A DNA stretch of 64,000 nucleotides from Lepidonotus clava. Lineage: Eukaryota; Annelida; Polychaeta; Phyllodocida; Polynoidae. Below the pieces are notes generated by a model. That model had not been told where the DNA came from. It saw nothing but the letters and a program-made list of their open reading frames with translations, and made no database searches. This document shows, in pieces, positions 45,688 through 58,445 of this stretch; position 1 is the first letter of the stretch, and each line of letters begins with the position of its first letter. A program made the position numbers and the translations under genes. The DNA is taken from positions 40,512,378 through 40,576,377 of the forward strand of contig OW387139.1 in assembly GCA_936440205.1 (NCBI GenBank), written 5' to 3'.

Positions 45688-46809
45688 CCACAATCTTGTC
45701 ACTGCTGCCCATGTGTCTGACCGCGAGATGGTCTTGGGTGTATATGATGTACCAAATGTTACTTCGTGTAAACTTAAATTCATTTTTTTTCCTGTTTTTC
45801 TTTTCTTTTTCTTTTTTTAAAAGATTTTTTTTCTACAAAATCTTTTTATATGATTTTTCCATGTTTATGATTTTTCTCATGGTTTTCTTTTTTTCTTTCG
45901 ATTTTCCTTTTGTGAATTTACACAGCTTCTTTCGGAGGTCTGCCAGTTATAAGCTGTCTGTTAGATTGTTCTTTTTTGTGATTATATATTAATTAGTTAT
46001 TCATTATAACAAATTTCATTACTTTTTTTCAGCAAAGTTTTAGGAAGTATTATCTAGATAATTATCTTTACGTGATTTTTGTATAAACTGTGGCAGCATG
46101 TGGTCATGAGATTATCTGCTTCACCAATGAAAGGTATGTGTCAGGCACAATAGTCAAAGCTATTGTGCACTTCTCTGATTTACAGTTATTCTTTCTAAAA
46201 GCCATCTTTTGGATTCAAAATGAATCATTCAACTGCATCGGAAGATACTTATTTCGGTAAAAAAAACCTAGCATGTACGATTCAAAACACACAAAATGTA
46301 TACTTGAATTGGTAACAATGCCTTATAGAAAGAAAATACATATGTCATTATAAAACATTCACAGTCAATCAAAATGATTTAATCAAATTAATGTTTTGAA
46401 ATATAGAATAAAAGATTAATGTACAGTGATTCATCGGACGACCTTGAAATCTCGTAAAGAGATACTGGATCGGATATGACATAATCAATATAAATAAAAC
46501 AATTATCTTTATCAGATGAATTGAACAAAACTTTCCGTACAGGTATCCTCATTTCTAAAATGTATCCTCATTTCTAAATGCACTTTTTTTTTACATTTGG
46601 TACCCCATAGTCCGGTGACTGTCCATCCAAGACAACCAATCCTAGTATGTGCTCTCTACCCCATCCTTGTATCTCTAATAAATATACTCTCCATGAATTA
46701 TGAAGGGGTCGGGTCACTTCGATTACGTGGCAAATAAAAAGGCCCCTCTGTCGGGCCTGGGCTTTACTTGCTTCTCCCAACTCAGATTAATAATCCATCT
46801 TCCACTGCG

Positions 46810-46824
46810 TGCCACCTGGTGGCG
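46810..46824. promoter_or_regulatory. CTCF-like word TGCCACCTGGTGGCG
   Basis: GCCACCTGGTGGC differs by one base from the reverse complement of the classic CCACCAGGGGGC-type CTCF core. It is partly palindromic, so other readings are possible. Confidence 0.25.
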
Positions 46825-49800
46825 TTTCAGGGCAACATCACAGTATTACGCCGCTAGTATTGAGGCTTAGATGGATCAGTGGGGCCCACTGCTAGTGACG
46901 GAATATATGATATGCGGATGGAATGGAATCTTGGTATCTGGAGAGTAAAAAACCTTGCAGGTTCAGGAGAAAAGTATGTATCAAAAGTTCGGAAAATCTA
47001 AGGTTTTGGAATGCCCTGTCACTCGTCTCTGTTTTTTCTTGCTTTGTTTTTCAAGCCTACATTTGCATTTCCGCTTGTTTTGCCTTTGGGTATAGTATTA
47101 CAATGGCTAGCTTATCAGAATCACGACAAGGTTATTACTTCTATAAAATTAATGATATGCCACGTCATTGATCTTAGTCGTTTGTGTTGACCCTATTGAG
47201 AAATAGCTTTACAACATTCCTTTACCTCGTTTGCTCTGAGATGTCTAAATCATTGTATGTTTGGAATATTTACTAGAACAATTACTTTTTTTTCCCATTA
47301 GTTTTAATCTCAACATAGGATAAGAGTTATCCTACAATAAGCCCAGTCCCTAAGTTTTGCATTTGAGTATAAAGTTTTGTCGGATATACCAAATATCTCC
47401 TTACAGCTATTCCAGGTATTTTACCTAATAACACCATGCTGTTTGGCTAACAGAGGGAAATACTATACCATTATACAGTATCATCCGACTCAGCCCGGAA
47501 GCAAAGCTCGTGTTTCTCTTATATTGCGTGCAAACCGAGAGACCATTGTCAATCAAGTATTATGGCCGGCTAATGCAGGTAAGATGAGGCGGAAATTTGA
47601 TATTTCCAGGGTAGCAGGTTACAGGAGGAAGTACTTTATTACAGGTAATACACCGACATACACCGGTATGGAGCGGATATGCAGTAAGGCTTTGAACTAA
47701 TATGGTGCGCTTTCGGAGTTATTGTTGCATATGCTATCTGCTCTTAGGATATAACCCATCGCTTGTAGTGAAAATCAATCAGATGGGGCAATATCAAGGG
47801 ACCAAGCCATGTAGCAATTTTCCTTTTATAAGTAATATCTAAAGTTTTAAATTTTAGTTATGGCGGTCATTTATAGATGTGTGTGTGTGTGTAAATATAT
47901 ATCTATATATATTTGCTGTTATTGCCCCATCAAACAATGCCAGCATCCATACCTTTTTCATACCCTGGATGATGTTCACTGTGAAAACGTTAGCCTTAAC
48001 CTAACTTTCACTTTAACTGTTTTCATGAATAATACCATTTATATTACATGTACGAGTTGAGTATTATATTTTAGTTATTGCATCCATGCGTGTGGGAGCT
48101 CTAGTATACGGAGGTACCTTACAATGGCATATATAGACTGCACAAAAGAATAACTTGATTCACACTATTAATATGAAAAAATGCCAATGATTAGGTCAAA
48201 ATAAGAATTTGGAGAATTAAATTTCTGAGCCGCTACGTACCGGCCAAGGTTTATCAGCATACCATGCCGTGAACTTTCTCTGCCAATTGTTCCCTGTGTG
48301 TACACTGATAAACTATTGCTGGTATCCCAGAAACATATTTTTTGCTCTCTTTACCAGGTGGAAATGTCTCAGGTTTTCCACAAACCGCCCGATAAACAGG
48401 ACACAAAATACAAATCTCTCAAAATACTGCATGACTGCCTGCCTGCCCGAAGTGGAAACATTAGGAGAGTCAGTTTTTCGTTCAAATGAGTTGTAAAAAG
48501 TGAACTTTTTGTAATCTTTCAAGAAGTGGCATCATTTTACAACTCCGAGTGCCTCGAGGTTATTCATTATTCTGACGAAACTGCCGGGCCAGTGTTTTAT
48601 TAAGAACATAAGGGGATGTTTACAGGTTGTTGACTTTGCCATATATACAGATATTTATTCAATAGCATTGGAATGGTAGTGTTTTACCTGGATAATCTCG
48701 ACAATATTATATCGATTAGCCAATATGACATTGTATTTCATTAAGGCGTTGGAGGTTTCAACACAAAGGGGTCTGGCACATTGAAAAAAAATAGCTGAAT
48801 TTGTGTGTATTATTCCATCAATCAATCTATAAGCATGTCCAGCCACTGGTTGCATGATATAAAGTATGCTTGATTCCGTGTTCATTGATATCTAAAAGAA
48901 AATTGGATCTTCTTCACCTATAAGAATTGTATGTTACCATATTGCAAACCGACATGCATGCATGGAAGACAGGGGAAGGGTGGTCTACATATTTGTATTG
49001 GTCTTACATCGTTTATAGCATAAAAGAGCCTGAATTATAACGCCAGAAATTGTCGTTTTACGGCATGAATTCTATTCCACTCTACAACATTCACGGTCTT
49101 TTGCTCCACCGAATCGTGTGAAATCTCTAGTGAGATAAGTGTGTATAAGATAAAACCCTGATTTAGGCTCCTCCCCATTACCCCCTATAAAAGAAATATT
49201 TACAAACCACCGCCTTAGGTACTTGAGAATGCAAGAAACATGCCTGGTAGCACAGATAGTCTGCTATCTGTCAAACAGATAAGGACGTGTATCCTTATAC
49301 ATAGGCTGACTTTCCCCTAGGGTGAATGGAGTCCAATTTTATCAGCCATACCTGCTATGACTACATGGTCCTACTTATAGTACCCCTAGGGGCAGAGAGG
49401 GCCTGGGAATTTTCCTAGGCTTTTAGGATAAACCTTTGGAGTGCCAGTTGTAAACCTTTTAATTTGTAGGAAAAAAGGTAAAGGAACTAATATACCATGT
49501 TTAACAATATGGCTCACCTTTTCTCTTTTGTTCAATTCACGTTTCCGATTCCCTCGTAATTTCACAATTTATCCTCGGTTTCTGTAAAGATAAAAAAACA
49601 AGTGGAATTTAGGCATCACTCAGGAAAACATAATGCATTGATAACTGGTCAATAAAAGTCAAAGTATGGGTTATTGTGAAGGTAGTATTGTATTATTAGA
49701 GAATCAAAACCAGAATACACTACAATGGTATAGAGACAGTGGAGTGGAATGGGCTGGGATTATATTGCAAAATATTGTTTTGTGCATGTATGGCTCCATA

Positions 49801-50443
49801 TTAATGCTGTCAAATGTTTTGTCATTACATTCACCACGCAGTGGGGAATTAGGAACGTTGGAATATGGGTAAGTTGAGGGGGTCAACATAAGTATATAAG
49901 CTAAGTACTTTAATGTTGCACATTTGTATGCACATTTACATGGTATTGTCTCCTCTTTGTGTAGTTTAAAGCCCCACCGAAAGGCAGAGTAGCAAGATTT
50001 CCCTTGACGAACCCTTCCTAATCCACCCTTTCTACTCACTCTATTAGCAGGGTAAAGCCCGGTTCACACATACTGTAAATGAGTCTTTACACTCAATGCA
50101 CTGTTGTTAGTTTAAAACTATCGGGAACAGATGTAAGTTAAATATTAATGGGGATGATATATTTTGCAGTAAAGAAATTGGCACACAGATTCTAACGTGT
50201 CAGAAAATCTCGTCTATTAAATCTAGTACTCTCAACACCTCAAGCAACCTTAGGACCAATGTAACTTTACCAGAACAGCTCAAACCCATACAAACAGAAT
50301 CTGTTGGCTGTCATAATGCCTCAGGGCACATCCAAAAGCCACTGATACCCATTTTCATAAGCATGTCACAAGGGTTTTGACTGTATTATAAACCCCACTT
50401 ACAGTGGCATGAACTATATAGTTCTAAAAACTCCTGGATCCAC

Positions 50444-50724
50444 GGGGTGTTGAGGGTGTTGGGTGTTGAGGGTGTTGGGTGTTGAGGGTGTTGAGGGTGT
50501 TGAGGGTGTTGAGGGTGTTGAGGGTGTTGAGGGTGTTGAAGGTGCTGAGGATGTTGAGGGTGTTGGGTGTTGAGGGTGTTGAGGGTGTTGAGGGTGTTGA
50601 GGGTGTTGAGGGTGTTGGGGGTGTTGAGGGTGTTGAGGATGTTGGGGTGTTGAGGGTGTTGAGGGTGTTGAGGGTGTTGGGGGTGTTGAGGGTGTTGAGG
50701 GCATTGAGGCTGTTGAGGGTGTTG
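50444..50724. repeat. TGAGGGTGT 9-bp minisatellite, about 30 units
   Basis: A tandem array of TGAGGGTGT with single-unit deletions (TGGGTGT) and sparse substitutions toward the right end. Open frames of QHP/NTL repeats on the minus strand and VLR/GVE repeats on the plus strand simply translate the array. The plus strand carries GGG every 9 bases. Confidence 0.95.
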
Positions 50725-51788
50725 GTGATCCCTGGCAGGGATCAATGCTCCAGGGCGGGCAGGGACATGTGTGACAACCAGCTGATGGATCGTCCCTGAG
50801 TATTACCACCCAGGGCCTCCGGGCATGTAGCAGCAGCCAGGGCTGGACCCTGGAGGACTAGGGTAAGACATTAGGGGTTGTGGGGGTCACTCAGTGACTG
50901 GACATGAAGAATAACGGATATGGCAGAGGTCTCTTGTATTGGGTAGTGGATGTGGGGTTAGAAATGAGGCATGTAGGGAATTATGGCTCAGGGTTGTTGC
51001 TGTATTTTCATTTTGCATGTCCATTTTAACAAAATGTTTAGGTTAACTTGTATGTCAAATCAAAGAAAAGCCAACGTTTTGACACTCATATTTTCTGCAT
51101 TTGTTAGGCTTCATGTTGCCATGTCGCCACGTTCATTTTAGGATGCCATATTGAGTTGACTCTGTAATCAATTTTCGCCGAACTCGACACTTTCACTAGA
51201 ATAATTTATCTACTTGGTGAGTACCAGGTACATTGTTTGACAGGTAATCAGTAAAACGACCTGCCAGCCCTACGTTTCACATATCACATGATTCTCAGGT
51301 CTGTGACGTAATGACTTCAGAGTGCCTGTGGCATAATCATACATGATCATACGAAAGACTGTCATGATGGTCTTCAGAATTGAATCAGATAATAACGTTA
51401 GGATCTAAATGTGATCTTAATTTGACCTATACATATTACTTTTATTTATTTATTACACCAGCCCATAGACACCCCTATAGGCAGATTGCCAAAACCTACA
51501 AAAGATAACTAGGTTCTTTCACTGCTGTTGTTCCATCGATAATCAAACTGAAGAGGGACTTGCAGCTGTGCAACGACCGGTGAATAGTCCTGATGCAAGC
51601 TTGTTACCTCTCTTGACCTCCGCCATACAATATTCATACATGTCGAGTATCTACAGGCATTGGCTGCACTCACTGCATTTGGGGATGGTGCTCAAAATAC
51701 GTGAATAGGTTTGTTTGATGTTAGGATTTCATACCGAAGTGGGTACTTTAACAGAACAACCGTATCGTGTATCTAAAGGGGGCCATTG
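50725..51788. other. Gene-free stretch
   Basis: CAGGG-rich sequence continues to about 50870, then AT-rich DNA without recognised content. Confidence 0.4.
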
Positions 51789-52054
51789 TAAAGTCCCATA
51801 CGCATTAGGCGATTTTACCGTTGATGGGCGATGGGCAACTGGGAGAATTGGCGGTGAAATCAGGGGGTGATCACAACCACTTGGTGATTCTCCGTGGGTA
51901 TGATACACATTCTGGATGATGGGTGACGGATGACGGGAAAATGGATGGGAAATTATCAAACTGATATTCCAGTCGCCCAGGGACAACAACAACGATTCTC
52001 CCAGTCGCCCATCGCCCGTCAACTGTAAAATCGCCTAGTGGGTATTGGGCTTTA
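51789..52054. mobile_element. AGYCCCATACNCA MITE (TAA/TTA flanks)
   Basis: The body is 51792-52051 (260 bp). The left end is AGTCCCATACGCATTAGGCG plus ATTTTAC and the complement of the right end is AGCCCAATACCCACTAGGCG plus ATTTTAC. Flanks are TAA on the left and TTA on the right. The interior repeats GATGGGCGA, GATGGGTGACGG and CCAGTCGCCC words. It is closest to the outer element at 37071. Confidence 0.85.
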
Positions 52055-52399
52055 GGCAATACTATCTCATGATCAGGAAGGGGGCGAAGCGGAGGGACAG
52101 AACTTTCTCCAAAGAAGGTGCACTTTAATCAGAGAAGGCAATTTCTATATCTCAATACCCACCTGGATATGAAGTACAAACCATATGTCATATCAAATGA
52201 GCCATTCCCAGGTTCCCTCTCTCTTAAACAGGTGAGTGAGTGGGTGAATGATGGATGTTTTACACCATACTGACAACCAGGGTCATTTTCATGGTGGAAA
52301 CAAGTTGGGACAAATTCTGTCTCGGGTGATTGTATCTATGAGATGAAGCTGACAGGACGGGCAAACAGCAGGGGATCAAAACCTGGAAATCATTTTTGC

Positions 52400-52482
52400 T
52401 GTACCTCATCCCTTAGTGAACCCAGCACCAACCAGGAATTGAACCCAAAGAACCACTTGGTCAGTGCTGGATCCCCCCTATC
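52400..52482 (-). mobile_element. Possible tRNA-derived SINE fragment
   Basis: On the minus strand GGGTTCAATTCC (52446-52435) fits a B box, preceded by an anticodon-arm-like CAGCACTGACCAAGTGGTTC. The A-box side is weak. I cannot define the ends. Confidence 0.35.
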
Positions 52483-55120
52483 ATCACCTTATACAATCAG
52501 CAGGGGCTACTAGGGGCCTATATTCTTCCCTGGAACCCCCACGGGGTTCTTTTAAACAGGTTCCAAAAGCCTTAATATGTTGATTATTTTTTAAACTTGA
52601 GATGGTTTACTGTAGATTTGGTTAACTTTGTACAACTCAAACAATATTTAATATCTGAAAGAATGAAGAACCTTTCAGAATAAGCCCCACATTCTCAACC
52701 TCCTGAAAAAAGTTTTAAAAACGGCACATTCAAATCGGTTCTGAATACAATTCTGAAGCATGTACTTTAACCTCAGAATCCATTAATGACGTTTGGATCA
52801 TGCAGTTTGTTTAGAAAATGCGAGAGAAAAAAACACGTGCGTGCATGCAGCAGAGAGTCAAAGGAGGTTGCTGTTAGTAGTTGATGACATGAAGTAATTA
52901 TCGACTTTCAGTTCCATTCTTTTTTTCCATTTGTTAACTACTATGGTTAATAAGCTTGTCTCTCATTATTTCGACGTCCTTTCATTAGGAGAATAATAAA
53001 AAAGCAATTGAAGCGGCATGAATATTGTTCATCAAGAAAGAACCCACCCCCACAGTTTTAACTATTGAACCACTGTCAATTATACCATAGAGATCCCTTG
53101 ATAAGTTGTATGCGTAAAACACGCTTATTTCACCAGTAAATGTGGATATGGAATAATAAGATTCTAAGATGTTAAAAAGAGGAAACCTGCAGGGTTGTAT
53201 TTTAGAAGTAAATTTCTATACGAAACCGCCCAGGGAAGGACATTGTAACTTGGGAAGAACATATTGCCTTAAGCCCCAGAAGGGTTTTATTTTCTGTTCC
53301 ATTGACCTGTGTTCTGTAAAGCAAATTCTGAAAAGAGACATTTTCTTGCCATAAGTTATCAGCTATCACTACAGTAATACTAATAAACCACCGACATCTG
53401 CTTCGAGAACTTTTAAAATTACAATATTCCTACTACAACCAATAACTCCTTTAATTTAAAAGTTGTACAATATTCTATTGAAAGCAATGGTGAACCAGAA
53501 CAAATGAAGCCTCTCATAACAGTAGCATTGGGAACTAATGAGCAATTTTCTCTGAATGTTCCCCATTGTATTTTGCGACGATCCTAATGCCATGCTTTTT
53601 CAGAGAAATATTATCATTCTTTTTTTAAAATTTTGCAGGATAGTTACTCCTACCCAACACCCATGACCCCTGGAAGTTAAACCCTGCTTACTCGCCTGTT
53701 CCATACCCCAGCACGCCCCGTCAGTCATACTTTCTTCACAGCATTAACCTGTCTACCCCTGCGCTCCTAACATGGCCTCTGCCTTCCCAGCCTCCGCGCC
53801 ATTTCTCTAAATTATTACCCAGTCTTATTTTATGCCATAAGTCACCGCGCACAGAGATTGCAGGGCCCCAGCTTGCAGTCACCCACTGCACATTCACAGA
53901 TTAATTTTTTACCCCTCAAGTGATGTTTTCATCGATTGCCCATAGGGCATATTCTTCTTGGCCGGGAGGCGCTGCATAAGAAGCTTGTTTGTGTTGATGG
54001 ACGACACTGCTTGTTGGTTTCGCCAGTTTTATCGGGATACTATAAATCAGGCTTATCGGAAAAGGAGAAAAAATCTAATTGCGATATTGAGTGTTTTTCT
54101 TGTCCGGACCAGCCTGGTCAATAGGAGCGGTCGTTATTTTGTATCCCGGCTCCCGACCCAGCTGTGCCCCCAGGACCGTTTAGGTATTTCACCCAAGCCA
54201 GTTTGTTCCAATATGTTGTGATTTTGGTCCACAAACAAAGTGGAGTTTCATAGTTTTTGTCCTTATTACCTATCAAAAACGGTCGTACATTGTCATGGCT
54301 TTCTCATTTGCAATAGAGTATTCAATGGAAGTTTTGATCTGTGTATTCTATGTCGGTCGTCCATTGTGGTTCTAAACAGCGAATTTGGCTTACATAATGT
54401 TTTTGTTGTTATTACCCTAAGGGAAAACTGCCATACATTGTCAGGGCTTCCCAGTGGAGTACTTGCGGTTTGACAGGCACATTCAAAGCCTGTCGTCCAT
54501 ATACATACATGTCTATCGCTATTCTTGTATCAAAACATTAGGGAGTGATAACAGTCCTTCCTCTTGATTATTCTTGACGCGTCAAGACAAGAGGCACCAA
54601 AAAGAGGGATAGCTATACAAAAACATGTTTACAACAAGAGTCATTGTATTAATAATAAAACATAAGATTTCGTAATCAGACAGAACCATGTACCACCCTT
54701 AAAACCTGTCAAGGCAGCCTCTCACATATACTTATTTTTTTCCGTGGACGTTACAGCTAATCATTTAATCATACAAGAGCACCTTATTGTAGATTGGCAT
54801 AATGAGCTCTATCTAGGGCACCGCCACAACATGCGCTCACGTAACTAAGTGAGTAGACATGCTTTCTCCTAGGCCTTCTTACATGTAACTCTTCTGCTTA
54901 AGATTGAAAGGTAACTAGACTGCATCAGCAGTTTGGAGTATGCTCTCTAGATAAGGAAAGGCAGTAAGTGGGCGGTTGCAAGCAATGCATCTAGCCAATG
55001 GCAGCAAGAGAAAAGCCCAAATCTGTGTTTGAGACTGGAAATCAGGTTGTCCAGAGTAGCATTTGCAGTAGGCGGAAGTAAGTATTCATGGCGGCCGGGG
55101 TGATCCTAATAGAGCGGCTG
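52483..55120. other. Gene-free stretch
   Basis: No recognised gene. About 53640-53960 is complex and GC-richer and could be regulatory. Two overlapping plus-strand frames at 53936-54221 (62 and 87 codons) are unrecognised. About 54940-55250 is another complex block. Confidence 0.4.
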
Positions 55121-55122
55121 GG

Positions 55123-55147
55123 CCCATTGTGTGCGCTGGACAATGGC
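55123..55147. promoter_or_regulatory. Inverted pair of Sox-like sites
   Basis: CCCATTGT (55123-55130) and ACAATGGC (55140-55147) face each other across nine bases, inside a GC-rich, non-repetitive block. CCATTGT/ACAATGG is the HMG-box core bound by Sox proteins. An exact inverted pair at close range is unlike the surrounding DNA. Function is inferred. Confidence 0.35.
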
Positions 55148-55250
55148 GCGAGCCATGAGCCAGCAATAGGCCCCAGGCCAATGAATGGGCCCCTTAGGTG
55201 GGAGCGAAAGAAGCCAGTTGCTGACCTCACCATCCGGAAGGCAGGGGGAC

Positions 55251-56607
55251 CGATTAACTAGGGCAAGATTCACTCACACACATGTTTGCGTAAAGGGCAT
55301 AAGGGCATACGTGAATATAATACGCTTTTCGCCTTCGCGTATCGATTTGTTGAAAAATGGCCAAAACAATGGTTTGTTGGTCATGTGCAATCTCTAAGAT
55401 GAATGGTGTTGGTGTTATCAAGGAGGCATTGTGCATGATAACAATAGCACTTCCTGATCATTACTCAACTGCTGTGACAATGTACACTCCAATTACTCAA
55501 GGGTTCCTGCCTTGATTATGCAAGCAGAATGCATTGGGGAAACACAGTTAATTGTAAGAGCTGTCAACTGTATGATGAACAAGTAGTTAAAGTTAACAAT
55601 GCATCTTAAATTGCTTTCAAATATTTGTAGCATACAGACCTTGCCATGACAGATTGCGTTGTTGTTGATTCGCCAACTTGTTATTGAAATTTGTCCTTTC
55701 ATATTAGAGGGCTTGTCATATTCACATACATTTTGCATAGTATCTTATACCACATCAGTGACCTGTCTATAAAGAATATAATATTTTGGATCTCCTGCTA
55801 TTTGGATAGCTAACAGAGCTATATTCATTGATGGAAAGTGTGGGAGTTTGATCCTAGATCTCTAATCTATCTTTTAGGTTACCCTTAAAGAGATTTTGTG
55901 GCTCCTAATGGGAGTTTTTGGATCCCTAACAAAGGGTTTTTAATTAAACATCTTTTGAAAAGGTACCGTCAGTGATTTATAAATCTCTAAATTAGCTTCT
56001 TCCCTTTCTTTAATAACGTGGGGTGTTCCCATTCCTACTTACCTATCTTTAACAAGGAAGCAGGGAGAGATATAGATAGGAAATTGGAACTTTCTATGCG
56101 TATACCAGCATAGGGTCAATCCTTTCCTCATCATTCAAAAGTCAATTCAATTTCCTGATGGCCCAATATGACTACATTTAGCAATTCCTCCACCAATTTC
56201 CCTGCCTGACTGACTGTAGAAGATGAAAGAGGTTGTATATGGAAACTGTTGATGTGGGTTTTGAAAAGCGAGAAACCCAAGGGATCAAAACAGTGTAAAG
56301 GAAGGCAGCCGTTTGGAAGTAAAGTGGAGAGTCGGCTAATCTACAGATAAATCAATAAAAACAAAATGTAGGCAAGTCAAACGTTTAGGTGAGTTCCGCC
56401 ATGCTATCTGTGCTTCTACTTTACATATTCATTTCACTGAGAAGAGCATTTTTTTCTTCAATGGAATTCTATCGAGCTTAAAGAGGATTATCGGACATGT
56501 TGATAACATAATTTCCTTAACATATCTCTCAAATTTTAAATCTTCACTGGACGGATACTCGCCTAGTTCTTATCAAGACCTATCTATTTTCGTTACTATT
56601 GATTGGC
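55251..56607. other. Gene-free stretch
   Basis: AT-rich, with no recognised gene or repeat. Confidence 0.4.
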
Positions 56608-57049
56608 AGCATTTTCGAGTTGAATATGACGTATATGAAGGCTTGATAGCAGGTGCAGTGTACTAAACCTAGGCTGGGATTATACACGCGGACATGGAGC
56701 AGAAAGCCATGCACACAGAATTTCTCATGTATAAGGATGATAATATGCGCAGATGTACCTCCTTTTTTCATCATTATATTATTTGTAAATCGGGGGCTGA
56801 GCCCCTGAACCCCCCTTACATTTTGTTTTTTGTAGGGTTTATCTTATTTCTGTGTACACACATTTTTTGACATACAATATATGCCACTATACCCTATGTC
56901 TGTGTATGTAAGGAGATCTCTAGGCGCAGACTTTGTGTCCGCGTGTATAAGAAATTCTAGATACGCTACGGTCGCGCACGCGACTGTCGCGCATATAGCC
57001 ATTCCCCTAAATAAACCTACCCCATTCAACCCACAACCCCTGTCCATAC

Positions 57050-57124
<75 letters not shown>

Positions 57125-57125
57125 G
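56608..57125. mobile_element. Dispersed repeat with (CA)n, copy 2 of the 62-bp unit
   Basis: 56609-56671 is the complement of 39004-39067. Further on, GGGGGCTGAGCCCCTGAACC (about 56792) has the look of a repeat element, and the unit ends with CCTGTCCATACACACG followed by a (CA)n run (57046-57120). The (TG)n side at 38923 is followed by the related GTGGACAGGGATTGG. Both copies therefore combine the same pieces around a microsatellite. The class of element is unknown. Confidence 0.5.
57046..57120. repeat. (CA)n microsatellite
   Basis: A nearly pure CA run of about 75 bases, with one CACG interruption at the start. Confidence 0.97.
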
Positions 57126-58080
57126 GAGGATTATAAGAAATACCATCTGAATATTCCAAACCAAATCGCACGGGACCTGTTGTAGTTCATTAATCGAAAT
57201 CTTTTCAAAATAATCAAGATAAAAGTAAGGCAGTTAAATAAAAAGAAACACATAGATAGGGCCATTCACCACAATCCTCCAGGGTAAATATCGACCGTTG
57301 ACACAACAAATCAATCATTGGAAAAGAAATAAATCGGACGGGTGGAGAGAAGGAAATCCGAATCGCTGCTATAGAAGGGGGACTGTTCAGTGAGAGGCCA
57401 GGGGTCATGTTTTCGGCCCCTCCTCCTCCATGGAGTAGGGGCCGACAGATAAGTCCATTGACCCTGTGGTGGTGAAGGGGTCAGACATTGATCAGTTCAC
57501 GTCGTCTCTGGTTCAGCCTCCGTAGGCAGGGTTCACACATTGCGATTTTGATAACCGAGAATTTGGTAATTCCTGGATTTTTATGAGGACTTTGATAGGA
57601 GCTCATGCATGATTAATGATATTTGAAAGATAATTCAAAGACCTTTATTATCGTTAATATTGTGTCTATGATTTTAGCCCTTGTTCACATTGGCGATTTA
57701 AGAAATGCATTAATACAATCAGATAGTGCAATGCAGTCTTAAGGCACGGTTTATAATATTGCAGTAGGCATCTTAAGGACATCGATTAAGACAACATTGA
57801 AAACGGAATAGGACAACACTGTACACGATTTAAGAACATTATTTCAGTCCATCCGAAGTTCCCTAAATGAGACGTAACAATAAGACTTCATACAAAAAAT
57901 AAATAAAGCTTATATTAGTTAAAGATAATAACATGTTTCATGCAGGAATCAGTGTTAAATCATGTCCACACATTTAAAATGTCCAGCCCTTGCATGATTG
58001 CCATGTGATATTATGATATTTTGATTGGCTGCAAAAGCTTTACAATTATTCGAATATTTAGATTTATGCAAGTTCATGAT
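57126..58080. other. Gene-free stretch with orphan MITE-like ends
   Basis: GCAGGGTTCACACATTGCGATTTTG (from about 57526) and AGCCCTTGTTCACATTGGCGATTT (about 57676) look like two left ends of the AGCCC superfamily in the same orientation. No right partner was found. No gene. Confidence 0.4.
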
Positions 58081-58084
58081 AACA

Positions 58085-58445
58085 GTATTCCACTTCAGCC
58101 TATTTCAGTCACTTCAGTTGTCCTACCGACAGAGATAACACAAATACAGAATGGACTTAAATTATAATGGTAGATTTGTTTCGGGGTAGTTATAAGGCTG
58201 ATAGGAACCATAGGCGAACAGCTATAATTGTGTTCACAATTGCGTTTAATGTTATCAAAATTTAATGAGTATGACTATAAAATGCGCATATCCATGCACT
58301 AGGGTGATTCATTTGAAATATGCTTTAGCTCTCATCTAACTGGTATGAAAATTAATATGCATGGCTGTTTCGGAAAATATTTTCGTAAAAGAAGTAAGCA
58401 AATTCAGAGTTGACAGAATCAAAATCGGCAGGTGGAATCCAGGTT
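58085..58445. mobile_element. Possible diverged CGATTTT MITE relic
   Basis: The right end, AAAATCGGCAGGTGGAATCC followed by AGGTTTAA, is a good family-B terminus. The best left partner is TAACAGTATTCCACTTCAGCC near 58082, which matches only at ATTCCAC. A TGGTATGAAAATTAATATGC block near 58340 recalls the family's central hairpin. The left boundary is uncertain. Confidence 0.35.

Larger units (their letters stand above)
43607..50443. other. Long gene-free stretch
   Basis: No gene is recognised in about 6.8 kb. Items: GGGGCGGATTCATGATTTCG (45094-45113), a dispersed-repeat end shared with 1058-1086; a GC-rich block at 45474-45720; a T-rich tract at 45785-45915; a CTCF-like word at 46810-46824; a short GT run at 47878; an orphan AGCCCGGTTCACACATACTG end at about 50055. 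Frames of about 100 codons at 44756-45076, 47377-47700 and 49704-50039 are unrecognised and look like chance. Confidence 0.4.

Noticed and set aside
50386-50809. Open frames of 106-131 codons rich in QHP, NTL, VLR or GVE
   Set aside because: They only translate the 9-bp minisatellite in different frames.
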